Shown: positions 1 to 8,713 of the stretch, in pieces
Layout: every line of letters begins with the position of its first letter
How positions within the stretch are numbered: position 1 is the first letter of the stretch
Source: Desulfobulbaceae bacterium
GTDB lineage: Bacteria > Desulfobacterota > Desulfobulbia > Desulfobulbales > Desulfocapsaceae
DNA length: 54,719 nt
Direction of reading: 5' to 3'
Assembly (NCBI GenBank): GCA_009773475.1
Contig: WSXV01000015.1
Location: 1 to 54,719 of the forward strand
Translations under genes and position numbers: made by a program
The notes under the pieces: model-generated
Told to the model about the DNA's origin: nothing
What the model saw: only the letters and a program-made list of their open reading frames with translations
The model's database searches: none

Positions 1-21
1 AATAGTCGCCCAAGAAAATGT

Positions 22-85
22 TTGGGTTTTAAAACACCCAATGAATTGTTTTTCGGGACATAACCCGAGAGTTGCATTTGCAACT
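22..85. repeat. Cluster of three short inverted repeats downstream of the PEP-CTERM gene
   Basis: Three small hairpins follow one another: TTGGGT/ACCCAA (22-27 with 36-41), TCGGG/CCCGA (53-57 with 64-68) and AGTTGC/GCAACT (70-75 with 80-85). They lie just past the stop codon of the minus-strand gene that ends at 91. They probably shape the 3' end of that transcript. No clear U-run follows any of them on the minus strand, so I do not call an intrinsic terminator. Confidence 0.35.
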
Positions 86-90
86 TGAAT

Positions 91-723
91 CTAAGATTTC
101 TTTCTTCGAAGTCCAGCGCCCACAAGGCCAACCAGGCCGGTGCCAAAGAGAAGCATCGTTGCTGGTTCCGGTACCGGTTGAACATCGGCGGTGAGTTGCA
201 TGTCAAAATAGGTAAGTCCACCATGATCTTCGGCTAAGACTGAAATCCTGTTTGTTCCTTGAGTAAAATAGGACGAGGCAATATCCAGATTATACTCCCA
301 ATTACTTGTAAAGAGTTCGGCGTTCTGTTTCGCCACTTGAGCCCCATTTACAAAAAGGATGAATCCATTATCCACTGCGACTTTCAGGCTAAGTGGGCCG
401 AGAAGATTCCCATCAATAACGATATCCTTCTGAAGAGCTAAATCTGTGCCAGCTGTCCAATTGGTATGATATGGATTTACCGTAACGCCCCTGTAGGTGT
501 TGGCATTTCCAAATGCTGCCGTTCCTGTGGACCATTGCGCAGTATCCCAATTAAAGGTGTTAAAAGTGATAGCAGACCAGTTAGTCCAAAGGTCAGTGCT
601 GGATGTCGTGTAATTCCAATCGCTCCCTGCGCTGATTAAGGTTGTCGGTGTTGCCCAGGCACTTCCAAGCATGCCAACCAAGAGCAAACCTGCTAGTATT
701 CCCGTTGAAAGTTTTTTCTTCAT
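91..723 (-). CDS. PEP-CTERM sorting-domain exported protein
   Basis: A 210-residue secreted protein of unknown specific function. It begins with a classic Sec signal peptide (charged MKKK, hydrophobic stretch to about residue 24, AWA cleavage site) and ends with a PEP-CTERM tripartite signal: VPEPAT, a hydrophobic helix, then the basic tail RRKKS. Proteins with this tail are processed by an exosortase and are commonly linked to exopolysaccharide or biofilm matrix. The middle region is rich in aromatic residues and Asn/Thr, with beta-strand-like stretches such as GFILFVNGAQVA that resemble carbohydrate-binding or PA14-like folds; that part is inference. An AAGGGG ribosome-binding site precedes the ATG. 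It is a single-gene unit, and no exosortase gene is in the window. Two Fur-box-like sites lie upstream. Confidence 0.85.
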   Translation of the reverse strand: MKKKLSTGILAGLLLVGMLGSAWATPTTLISAGSDWNYTTSSTDLWTNWSAITFNTFNWDTAQWSTGTAAFGNANTYRGVTVNPYHTNWTAGTDLALQKDIVIDGNLLGPLSLKVAVDNGFILFVNGAQVAKQNAELFTSNWEYNLDIASSYFTQGTNRISVLAEDHGGLTYFDMQLTADVQPVPEPATMLLFGTGLVGLVGAGLRRKKS

Positions 724-756
724 TTGATCCCCTTTGTAAGTTTTTGGTTTGCTCGA

Positions 757-811
757 GTGAGATAATCATTCTTAGAACGATGTGAAGATTGCTACGATGA
801 TTATCATTTTC
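757..811 (-). promoter_or_regulatory. Two Fur-box-like sites upstream of the PEP-CTERM gene
   Basis: The 19-mer at 793-811, read on the minus strand, agrees with the Fur consensus GATAATGATAATCATTATC at 15 of 19 positions, including the uninterrupted core AATGATAATCAT. A second, weaker match centred on GATAATCATT lies at about 757-775. Both are within 100 bp of the start codon. A possible -10 (TAATAT, minus strand, about 814-819) lies immediately upstream of the stronger site, so a bound repressor would cover the transcription start region. This implies iron-responsive repression, which is inferred from sequence alone. Confidence 0.45.
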
Positions 812-1079
812 TTTATATTACAGGGGCTGGGGAAAAAACAAATACGGAAAAAGTATGAAAAGAGCATGCTCAAAGCATTAGAAACGATGATAGATTTATA
901 TGGAAAGGTTTTTTTCTTTAAAGCTAAGTAGTCTCAAGGTTCTGTAATTATAGTTAAAAACAATTTCATAGAGGTTTTTTTGCCCCTGTTGCATTACAGG
1001 CTGTTAAAAAGCAGCAGAAGATTTTATTGCCCAGATACGGAGATGGAATCACTTTAAGCCTGATTAGATACGGTAAAAT

Positions 1080-1119
1080 GAGACAAGCCCCTTCACAAAA
1101 GAGTGAAGGGGCCTGTCTC
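1080..1119 (-). terminator. Probable terminator of the pycA-pycB unit
   Basis: A long stem lies 36 bp past the pycB stop. The inner arms are GCCCCTTCAC (1087-1096) and GTGAAGGGGC (1103-1112) around AAAAGA. They are extended outward by GAGACA/TGTCTC with one A-C mismatch. On the minus strand it is followed by ATTTTACC, a short T-run. The stem is strong and the U-tail modest. Confidence 0.6.
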
Positions 1120-1154
1120 GATGGGGCCTTACCGGGAAGATTTGCGAGAAATAT

Positions 1155-3062
1155 TTATTCGTCGATATCCACCTGGGCGATCTTGGCCCCTGGTTTGAGC
1201 GCATCTCCCACCTTGACCGACAGGGTCGTCACGATACCGGCAATAGCCGTAACCACAGGGGTTTGCATCTTCATGGCCTCCATCATCGCAATCTGGTCTC
1301 CGACGGCAACTTCCTGGCCCTCCTTGACGCTGATTTCACAGATATTGCCGGCAAAGGGGGCGCGGATGTCGCCATTCTTGGCCAGGGTCTGGATCTCCTC
1401 CTTGGACAGAACGATGGCGGCAGCGGCCACTCCCGGCTTGGCCTCGGGGGCAAAGGAGTAGATGCGCTGGTGATGATCCACGTTGAGATAGACACTGGAT
1501 TCGCCATTGTCATTGACCATGGTGGGGCCGATCTCAATCACATGCTCTTTGCCTAAATGATCGGTGAATGAGAGGGTACTTCCCTCGGCAAACTGACCTT
1601 GAGGGAAGAAGATCGAGGGCGGCAAAACATAGACCTTGCCGAATTTTTCTTCAAATTTGAAAAAATTAACGGCATCGTTGGGGTGCTGGAGATAGAGAAT
1701 CAGCTGCTGATCGGTGGGAGGGTAGCCGATCTTTTCCTCCAGGCTGGAACGTTCCTGCTCAAGGTCAATGTCCTCGATCTCATCCATTCCGCCTTCTTCC
1801 TCAAGGACCTTTTTCCAGTCGGGCCCGAGCACTTTTTCGTAGATCCAGTCTTCCGGCTGGTAAAAGGGGAATGGCCCGTATTTGCCGAGAAGCAGGTTGC
1901 GTAAATCGCCCGATGGATTGCCGTAGCGTTCACCACCCTGGACATTGGCCACTGCCGTCGTCCACAGGATTTGCGAGCCGGGAGTCACCGACCAGTAATT
2001 CCCCAGTTCCTTATGGACACGGGGCAACTCTTTGTGCAAAATGTCCGGCATCTTGTCCAGAAAACCACCCTTTGATGCCTGTTCCAGGCTGGAGCCCATG
2101 GCCCCACCAGGGAGCTTGTGGATCTGAACGGTGGGCTGGAACCCCTTGATTTGAGACTCAAAGGCGGCATAATACTGGCGTTGGTCACTGATAATTTCGG
2201 ATGTTTCAATAACCGCGTTTTCATCGATCCCAAGGGCGGTATAGCCCAGCTCTTTCAAGGTCTGGATGACTGTGAGGCTTGGCGGAGGCCCATAGAATCC
2301 GGTCATGGAGGAGTCACTGGCATCGATAATGGTGGCGCCATTCATGACGGCGGCTGCGATGCGGCCAATGTCGTTGCCGTCGGTATTGTGACCATGATAA
2401 TGGATCGGCAGATCGGGATAGCTTTGTTTGATGGCGTTAACCAGTTGGCCGATTCGTTGCGGACTGCCAAGACCGCCATGATTTTTGATACAGAGGATGA
2501 TCTCGCGGCCGGTGACATCGACGATGGCCCCAACCTTTTTGACATAGAACTCATCTGTGTGTTCCGGCCCGGTGGAAAAGCAGATGCAGGGTTCGTTGAT
2601 TTTCCCGGCCTTGGCCACTTCCTCAAAAACCGCCTGCATGTTGGGGACATGATTCATGCAGTCAAAGGTTCGCCAGACATCCACATATTTGGCAAACTCA
2701 CGTACCGTAAAGCGGATTACATTCTGTGGATAGGGACGGTAGCCGAAGAGGTTGATCCCGCGACACAAAGTCTGAAACATGGTTTTTGGCATCTTCTCGC
2801 GCAACAGTTCCAGCTTGAGAAAGGGGTCAACCTGTTTGCGGAGAATATCCACATGGATTGATGCGCCGCCGGTTATCTCCAGTGAAAAATAGCCTGCTTT
2901 TTCCCGGGATGGGGCGGCCAGCAGGTCGGTGTGCAGGAGAATGCGATTTTTAAAGTCAGACTGAGAGAGGTCGCGGGCCGTATTGGTGATAAAATAGCCA
3001 TCTGCATTTCTGAGTCGAGCGACAACCTCACTGGGGGCCGTTCCCTGTATAATTCGTTCCAT
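1155..3062 (-). CDS. pycB: Pyruvate carboxylase subunit B-like carboxyltransferase with biotinyl domain
   Basis: Transfers CO2 from carboxybiotin to an alpha-keto acid, most likely pyruvate to oxaloacetate, feeding anaplerosis and gluconeogenesis in the cytoplasm. The N-terminal half is an HMGL-like TIM barrel, followed by a conserved carboxylase domain. The C-terminal 70 residues are a biotin carrier domain with the biotinylated lysine in EAMKMQT, 37 residues from the end. I start it at 3062 (MERIIQG) because GAGGA lies 6-7 bases upstream; the longer frame to 3116 lacks a good ribosome-binding site. It is 58 bp from the gene-175 N-terminal partner at 3175, the biotin carboxylase, consistent with one operon. 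Oddities: several signature motifs are altered. DLSQSD stands where DxHQS is usual, and IKNHGGLG where IKDMAGLL is usual. Oxaloacetate decarboxylase alpha or another biotin-dependent transcarboxylase is therefore possible. Confidence 0.8.
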   Translation of the reverse strand: MERIIQGTAPSEVVARLRNADGYFITNTARDLSQSDFKNRILLHTDLLAAPSREKAGYFSLEITGGASIHVDILRKQVDPFLKLELLREKMPKTMFQTLCRGINLFGYRPYPQNVIRFTVREFAKYVDVWRTFDCMNHVPNMQAVFEEVAKAGKINEPCICFSTGPEHTDEFYVKKVGAIVDVTGREIILCIKNHGGLGSPQRIGQLVNAIKQSYPDLPIHYHGHNTDGNDIGRIAAAVMNGATIIDASDSSMTGFYGPPPSLTVIQTLKELGYTALGIDENAVIETSEIISDQRQYYAAFESQIKGFQPTVQIHKLPGGAMGSSLEQASKGGFLDKMPDILHKELPRVHKELGNYWSVTPGSQILWTTAVANVQGGERYGNPSGDLRNLLLGKYGPFPFYQPEDWIYEKVLGPDWKKVLEEEGGMDEIEDIDLEQERSSLEEKIGYPPTDQQLILYLQHPNDAVNFFKFEEKFGKVYVLPPSIFFPQGQFAEGSTLSFTDHLGKEHVIEIGPTMVNDNGESSVYLNVDHHQRIYSFAPEAKPGVAAAAIVLSKEEIQTLAKNGDIRAPFAGNICEISVKEGQEVAVGDQIAMMEAMKMQTPVVTAIAGIVTTLSVKVGDALKPGAKIAQVDIDE

Positions 3063-3174
3063 AGTATATCCTCGGGGTGGGGCAGGTGCATCCATGTTTT
3101 TCAGGACAGAGGCCATAAGAAAACCTGAGATGGACCTGGAGAGTATTGTAATATATCAATAATATAAAAGTTTT

Positions 3175-4617
3175 TTAAAAGGCGTAAATATTTTTACCGC
3201 GATGATGAATTTCAGCAATGAGCTTGGAGAGTTTTTCAGCCTCATTGGGTGTCTCTTTATACTCGAAAAGTTGAGGATGTGTCTCAAGGAATGAGGTGTT
3301 GAAATCACCCTTGATGAAATCAGGATCCTGTAGAAGATTGAGGTAGAACGGGATGGTGGTTTTAGGGCCGGCTATGTCGAAATTCTGCAAACATCGACGG
3401 ACCCGGGAGACGGTCTCATGCCAGGAAAAGCCATAGACGGTCAGTTTGACCAGCAGGGAGTCATAGACCTGGGGGATGGTGTAGCCCTGATAGGCGAAAC
3501 CATCAAGACGAACCCCGAAACCTCCTGGAGAACGGTAGAGAGAAACGGTCTTGCCGCCCTCGGGCATGAAATCGGCCTGCGGGTCTTCAGCGTTAATACG
3601 AAGTTCAATGGCATGACCACGTAATTGGACGTCCTCTTGACTGAAGGAGAGCTTTTTGCCCAGCGCCAGCTTGATTTGAGTCCGGACGATATCGATGCCG
3701 GTGATCATCTCCGTGACTGTGTGTTCCACCTGCACACGGGTATTTATTTCCATGAAGTAATAGTTGAAATCCTTGTCGATCAGAAATTCAACGGTCCCGG
3801 CATTGGTGTAGTTGGATGCCTTGGCCGCCTTGACTGCTGTCTGACAGATCTCGTCGAGTAACTCCTTGTTTTCGATCATGGAAGGGGCGATTTCAATGAG
3901 TTTCTGATTTCGGCGTTGGATGGAGCAGTCCCGGGTTCCCAGATGGAGTGTGGTTCCCTCTTTGTCGGCGATGATCTGGACCTCAACATGCTTGGGGTTC
4001 AGTACAACCTTTTCCAGGTAGACGGAATCGTCATTAAAAGCGGCCTTGGCCTCGGATCGGGCCACCGGAATCTCTTTATGCATTTGTTCATCTGACTCAA
4101 TCAGCCTGATGCCGCGTCCGCCACCGCCGCAGGTGGCCTTGAGCATGATGGGGTAGCCGTATTGAGCGGCAAAGCTCAGGGCTTCCTGAACACCAGTATC
4201 TCCGGCCGAGAGGTTAGGGGTGCCGGGCACCATGGGGATACCGGCGTCTGCCATGATTTTGCGGGCGATCACCTTGTTCCCCAGATCAGAGATAACTTTG
4301 GATGTGGGGCCGATAAAGATAATACCGGCATCTTCACAGGCCTTGGCAAAGTCTGGATTTTCAGCAAGAAATCCATAGCCCGGATGAATGGCACAGGCCC
4401 CTGTATGTTTGGCAGCCTTAATGATCTTATCGATGTTCAGGTAATCACAGCGTGGGCCGTCACCAAGGAGTATGGCCTCACTGGCGAGCCGGATATGGCG
4501 TGAATCTTTATCCGGGGTTTCGTAAACAGCCACTGCCTCGTAATCCAGCTCCTGGATAGCCCGCATGATGCGGATTGCTATTTCGCCCCGATTGGCCACA
4601 AGTATTTTCTTTTTCAC
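3175..4617 (-). CDS. pycA: Biotin carboxylase (pyruvate carboxylase subunit A / AccC family)
   Basis: ATP-dependent carboxylation of the biotin on its partner subunit. 480 residues, typical for stand-alone biotin carboxylase subunits. It shows the N-terminal ILVANRGEIAIRI motif, the glycine-rich ATP-grasp loop KATCGGGGRGIR at about 165-175, EINTRVQVEHTVTE around residue 295 with catalytic residues, and the C-terminal biotin carboxylase domain. The start is a GTG at 4617 with AGAGG about 8 bases upstream. It is first in a two-gene operon with the carboxyltransferase/biotin-carrier gene. That pairing argues for two-subunit pyruvate carboxylase over acetyl-CoA carboxylase AccC, which normally sits beside accB. 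A near-consensus promoter lies about 210 bp upstream. Confidence 0.88.
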   Translation of the reverse strand: MKKKILVANRGEIAIRIMRAIQELDYEAVAVYETPDKDSRHIRLASEAILLGDGPRCDYLNIDKIIKAAKHTGACAIHPGYGFLAENPDFAKACEDAGIIFIGPTSKVISDLGNKVIARKIMADAGIPMVPGTPNLSAGDTGVQEALSFAAQYGYPIMLKATCGGGGRGIRLIESDEQMHKEIPVARSEAKAAFNDDSVYLEKVVLNPKHVEVQIIADKEGTTLHLGTRDCSIQRRNQKLIEIAPSMIENKELLDEICQTAVKAAKASNYTNAGTVEFLIDKDFNYYFMEINTRVQVEHTVTEMITGIDIVRTQIKLALGKKLSFSQEDVQLRGHAIELRINAEDPQADFMPEGGKTVSLYRSPGGFGVRLDGFAYQGYTIPQVYDSLLVKLTVYGFSWHETVSRVRRCLQNFDIAGPKTTIPFYLNLLQDPDFIKGDFNTSFLETHPQLFEYKETPNEAEKLSKLIAEIHHRGKNIYAF

Positions 4618-5012
4618 GGAAGTGCCTCTTTCTGAATTTTTTCTATAGATAAAAAAGCTGTCAAATTAGATGATTAGTTATATTGCGCGCTTGTTTTTTC
4701 TCTCGAGCACCGGTGAAACAAGTACGGATATAAAGGTGTGCACATGTATGGCTGGCAGTGATGGACTACGATCGTTATTCGGCTCGATTTATCATGCAAT
4801 CTGATGCTGATTTTTAACGGCGGCCAACTGCACAAAATAAAGGCACAAAAAGGCTGAGTCAACAGATATTATTTTTTTTCTGTTATGACGGATACAGAAG
4901 GCTGAAAAACCGGGGTTATACGTCGCTTATAATCAACCTCGATATCTTCTTCAGCCAGCTGTGGCATTCTTTGCGTGTTCGTTAAAGGTGTCATGCAGAA
5001 GCTACTATATCA
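4618..5012. other. Intergenic region between glnS and pycA
   Basis: 395 bp without a convincing gene. It holds the candidate pycA promoter (4834-4862, minus) and an AACAGA/TCTGTT inverted repeat (4861-4866 with 4879-4884) overlapping its -35 edge. A 62-codon minus-strand frame at 4674-4862 has no family features and I do not call it. Confidence 0.6.
4834..4862 (-). promoter_or_regulatory. Candidate sigma-70 promoter for pycA-pycB
   Basis: On the minus strand TTGACT (4857-4862) is followed after exactly 17 bp by TATTTT (4834-4839), matching the -35/-10 consensus at 5/6 and 4/6. Transcription would start near 4827, leaving a leader of about 210 nt before pycA. Confidence 0.5.
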
Positions 5013-6710
5013 TTACGATTTTTCAATTTTTACCCAGGAATCCTTAAGGGTGACAGTGCGGTTAAAAACCGGAGCGCCTGGTTGAGAGTTGATAAGGTCG
5101 GCACAGAAATAACCATTGCGTTCAAACTGGAAATACTCTCCCGGCAGTGTCTTGGCCAGGGATGGCTCGAGCATGCAGTTGTCAAGAATAGTTAAAGATT
5201 CAGGGTTGAGATGTTCCTTGAAGTCAACGCTCTTGTCAGCGTCGGGGTTTTCCGTCAGGAAGAGGCGGTCATAGAGCCTGACTTGGCAGGAAACAGCGTG
5301 GGGCACAGAAACCCAGTGAATGGTTCCTTTGACCTTGCGCCCGTCGGGGGCGGAGCCGCCTCGTGTCTGTGGGTCATATGTGCAGTGAATCGCAATAATT
5401 TCACCTGTTATAGGATCCTTATCCACGGAAACGCAACGGATGAAATATCCATAGCGAAGCCGTACTTCCCGGTCCGGCCCCAAGCGGAAGAATTTTTTGG
5501 GCGGATCTTCGAGAAAGTCTTCCCGTTCGATGAAGATTTCACGCGAAAAGGGAATGGTGCGAGTGCCCATCTCAGGCTTCTGGGGATGGTTCTGGGCTGT
5601 CAGTTCTTCGTTTTGCCCCTCTGGATAATTGTCAATGATGACTTTCAGCGGATTGAGCACCGCCATGACCCTTGGCGCGTTGTTGTTCATGTCATCGCGA
5701 ACCGCATTTTCGAGCACACTCATGTCAATCCAGCTCTCTTTCTTGCCGATACCGATATCCGCGCAAAACTTACGGATGGCTGAGGCTGGATAGCCACGAC
5801 GCCGGATGCCGGAGATAGTGAGCATGCGTGGATCATCCCAGCCTTCAACATAGTTGCCCTGCACCATTTGCAGAATCTTACGCTTGCTCATTACCGTGTA
5901 GGTCAAGTTAAGACGGGCAAATTCAATCTGGCGGGGATGGCATGGGGTCTTCAAGGTGTCTAGGCACCAGTCGTAGAGGGGGCGGTGGTCTTCAAATTCC
6001 AGGGTACAGAGAGAATGGGTAATTCCCTCAATGGCATCAGAGAGACAGTGGGTATAGTCGTACATGGGGTAAATGCACCATTTGTCGCCAGTGCGATGAT
6101 GGGCGACCTTGAGGATGCGATAGATGACCGGGTCACGCATGTTGAGATTGGGAGAGAACATGTCAATTCTGGCGCGGAGGACGCGGCTGCCTTCGGAAAA
6201 TTCGCCATTTTTCATTCCCTGGAAAAGTGCCAGGTTTTCCTCTGTCGTCCGGTTCCGGTAGGGGCTTTCAATGCCTGGTTCGGTGAGAGTGCCGCGGTGA
6301 CTGCGGATCTCCTCTGCGGAAAGATCGCAGACATAGGCCTTACCCAGGTTGATGAGTTGAAGGGCAAAGGCGTAAAGCTGGTCGAAGTAATCGGAGGCGT
6401 AAAAGAGATTTTCTCCCCAGCCAAATCCAAGCCATTGGACATCCCGTTTGATGGACTCCACGTAAGCGGATTCCTCTTTGCTGGGGTTGGTGTCATCAAA
6501 GCGCATATGGCAGAAGCCATTATTTTCGAGTGCGGCACCGAAATTGAGACAGATGGATTTGGCATGGCCAATATGAAGGAATCCATTGGGTTCCGGTGGA
6601 AAACGAGTGACGATTTTGTGGTGTTTTCCAGATCGCAGGTCATCGGCAATAATCTGGCGGATAAAATCAAGGGGTTTTGCTTCGGGGGTGGTAGTGTTGT
6701 TGTCCGTCAT
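5013..6710 (-). CDS. glnS: Glutaminyl-tRNA synthetase
   Basis: Charges tRNA-Gln with glutamine directly in the cytoplasm. 565 residues, close to the bacterial GlnRS length. The class I HIGH signature appears as [12 protein letters not shown] (HIGH at 46-49) and the KMSKS loop as VMSKRK (273-278). The two-barrel anticodon-binding domain fills the C-terminal part, ending in the typical [11 protein letters not shown] region. It lies 120 bp downstream of gltX on the same strand, so the two synthetases may be co-transcribed. GlnRS is patchy outside Gammaproteobacteria and is generally thought to have spread by transfer. Its presence here, with a tRNA-Gln(UUG) gene at 11.6 kb, suggests direct glutaminylation is used; GatCAB could still exist elsewhere in the genome. 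Confidence 0.96.
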   Translation of the reverse strand: MTDNNTTTPEAKPLDFIRQIIADDLRSGKHHKIVTRFPPEPNGFLHIGHAKSICLNFGAALENNGFCHMRFDDTNPSKEESAYVESIKRDVQWLGFGWGENLFYASDYFDQLYAFALQLINLGKAYVCDLSAEEIRSHRGTLTEPGIESPYRNRTTEENLALFQGMKNGEFSEGSRVLRARIDMFSPNLNMRDPVIYRILKVAHHRTGDKWCIYPMYDYTHCLSDAIEGITHSLCTLEFEDHRPLYDWCLDTLKTPCHPRQIEFARLNLTYTVMSKRKILQMVQGNYVEGWDDPRMLTISGIRRRGYPASAIRKFCADIGIGKKESWIDMSVLENAVRDDMNNNAPRVMAVLNPLKVIIDNYPEGQNEELTAQNHPQKPEMGTRTIPFSREIFIEREDFLEDPPKKFFRLGPDREVRLRYGYFIRCVSVDKDPITGEIIAIHCTYDPQTRGGSAPDGRKVKGTIHWVSVPHAVSCQVRLYDRLFLTENPDADKSVDFKEHLNPESLTILDNCMLEPSLAKTLPGEYFQFERNGYFCADLINSQPGAPVFNRTVTLKDSWVKIEKS

Positions 6711-6830
6711 GATTTATTTAATTCTGATTTCTTATCAAAAAAGGTTGTTGAGACCGCAGATCCTTTCTTACCAAAGATTGCGCATCTTGATGATTGTCGT
6801 GCCGAAGTGGGATTAGTTCAACGCCTCTGG

Positions 6831-8309
6831 TTATTGGAAAAACCTGTCAATGTCCCGTAATCGTTGCACGACTTTGTCCTTTCCCAGGGTCATAAGGATG
6901 TCATACATGGACGGCCCGGCAAGTTGTCCGGTGACCACAGTACGCATGCCATTGACGATGATCCCTGGTTTGACTTCTTTTTCTTCAGCCAGTTCTTTTG
7001 CTACTCGTTCGGTCTCTTCGGCGGTGAACTGGGCAAGGGACTGGTAGCGGTCGGCGAGTTCGGGAAGCCATTGTTGAAGTTCAGGAAACTTGAGCAGGTT
7101 TTTTGTCAGAGGTTTTTCTTCGACGGCAAAGTCATCGGCAAAATAAGCCCGTCCCAAGGTGGCAAAGTCATTCAAGGTATGAAACCGATCGCGGATGAGA
7201 TCCAGGGTCTGCAGATACCATTGTTTTTTCTCACCCGCATACGCAGCATCCCAGAGTCCTTCTTGTTCCAGAACCTTCTGAACCATGTCGCCGATTTCAT
7301 TGATATCCATGGTGCGAAGGTAATGCTCATTGATGGCAATAGCCTTGGGATCGGTGAAAAATTTTTCATCTCCCTTCCGATAATTAAAGATGGAATTGGA
7401 TTTATTGATCCGCTCCAGGGAAAAGGCCTCAATCAGTTCTTCGCGGGAGAAAAATTCCTGGTCAGTTCCCGATGACCAGCCCAGAAGAACGAGAAAGTTG
7501 CTTAAAGCCCAGGGGATAAAGCCGTGTTCTTTGTAAAACTGAACGGCAACAATCTCACCGTGGCTGCGCTTGGAGATCTTGGCTTTTTTCAGGTCAAGGG
7601 TGAGGGGCATGTGGGCAAAGATCGGCAGGGGCGCATCAAGCGCTTCGTAAAGCAGAACCTGACGAAGGGTATTGGTCATATGGTCCTGGCCACGCAATAT
7701 ATGGGTGATCCGGTCGCGGATATCATCCACAACATTGCAGAGCAGGTAGAGGGGCTTGCCATTCGAACGGACAATTACAAAGTCCTCAATTTCTTTGTAA
7801 TTCTGCTCAATGCGTCCGAGAACCTTATCATCGTAGCCAAACATTCCTGTGCGCTCCGGAACCTTGAAGCGAATGACAAAGGGAAGCCCGGCAGCCTCAT
7901 TGTCTGTGACCTGCTGCGGAGTCAGATGGCGACAGGTTCCATCGTAGCCGACGACTTGCTTGGCAGCCATGGCAGCTTCCTTTCTGGCGTCCAGGTCTTC
8001 CTTTGAGCAGAAACACTTGTAAGCATGATCTTCGGCCAGCATGCGGTTGGCGGCAGCCAGATGATCTGCGCTGAACTCTGTTTGAAAATACGGGCCTTCA
8101 TCCCAATCAATACCCAGCCACTCCAGACCATCCAAGATACCCTGGATGGATTCCTGGGTGGAGCGTTCGGTGTCGGTATCTTCTATGCGTAAAATCAGCT
8201 TCCCCCCTGTTTTTTTGGCATAAAGCCAGTTAAATAGGGCGGTTCTTGCTCCACCGATATGAAGATATCCTGTGGGGCTTGGGGGGAAACGCAGTCGTGT
8301 TTCAGTCAT
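6831..8309 (-). CDS. gltX: Glutamyl-tRNA synthetase
   Basis: Ligates glutamate to tRNA-Glu. From the chosen start (MTETRLRFPP, 492 residues) the class I motifs are HIGG at 17-20 within PPSPTGYLHIGG and KISKR at 244-248. A zinc-binding pattern C99-x-C101 ... C126-x-H128 matches the arrangement in E. coli GluRS. I prefer the ATG at 8309 over the frame start at 8348 because AAGGA lies 8 bases upstream and the class signature then falls at its usual distance from the N-terminus. It is the first gene of a gltX-glnS pair. Confidence 0.96.
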   Translation of the reverse strand: MTETRLRFPPSPTGYLHIGGARTALFNWLYAKKTGGKLILRIEDTDTERSTQESIQGILDGLEWLGIDWDEGPYFQTEFSADHLAAANRMLAEDHAYKCFCSKEDLDARKEAAMAAKQVVGYDGTCRHLTPQQVTDNEAAGLPFVIRFKVPERTGMFGYDDKVLGRIEQNYKEIEDFVIVRSNGKPLYLLCNVVDDIRDRITHILRGQDHMTNTLRQVLLYEALDAPLPIFAHMPLTLDLKKAKISKRSHGEIVAVQFYKEHGFIPWALSNFLVLLGWSSGTDQEFFSREELIEAFSLERINKSNSIFNYRKGDEKFFTDPKAIAINEHYLRTMDINEIGDMVQKVLEQEGLWDAAYAGEKKQWYLQTLDLIRDRFHTLNDFATLGRAYFADDFAVEEKPLTKNLLKFPELQQWLPELADRYQSLAQFTAEETERVAKELAEEKEVKPGIIVNGMRTVVTGQLAGPSMYDILMTLGKDKVVQRLRDIDRFFQ

Positions 8310-8713
8310 GAAAAATCCTTGCCGGAAGGGGTTAGTGAAATGATTCAAATGTCGAATGAGTAACTTAGAGTAAACATGTCTTTATATCGTTTTCGGCTTC
8401 TTTGTTCAATAGTATTCAAGACCTGTCAGGCGAGAAAACCTGCTCTGAAAAGTGGTCTGAGATAGAAAAAGTAAGATGGGAAGTGTCAAAGGGTGTTGTA
8501 TTTTTATTGTTCTCTAGAGTTGAAAATTGTATATAAGTTTTTTGTTAAATTTTTGTCATGCAATCCAGAAGGGATTGATTTAGAGTATTTGAGCAAATTG
8601 GTGTTGGGTAACTTTGTGAAAAGGAGAAGGACTTCCACATTTCTACCCTTTATAACTGCATTGGTCAAAAGATGACCTAGAAAAATATCTGATTAGAATG
8701 AAGAGGAGTAACA
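8310..8713. other. Divergent intergenic region between gltX and serA
   Basis: 404 bp that must hold promoters for both genes. On the minus strand TTGACA (8484-8489) with TCTATC 17 bp away (8461-8466) is a candidate gltX promoter with a weak -10. I see no strong serA promoter. A 60-codon frame at 8493-8675 has no recognisable features and is probably not a gene. The serA ribosome-binding site AAGAGGAG lies at its end. Confidence 0.5.

Noticed and set aside
2118..2861. 247-codon plus-strand open frame opposite the carboxyltransferase gene
   Set aside because: It lies wholly antisense to a well-supported gene, has no family motif and reflects codon bias of the real strand.
4674..4862. 62-codon minus-strand frame between glnS and pycA
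   Set aside because: No ribosome-binding site or family features, and it overlaps the candidate pycA promoter.
5985..6860. 291-codon plus-strand open frame opposite glnS
   Set aside because: Antisense shadow of glnS; no recognisable domain, and it runs across the glnS start into gltX.
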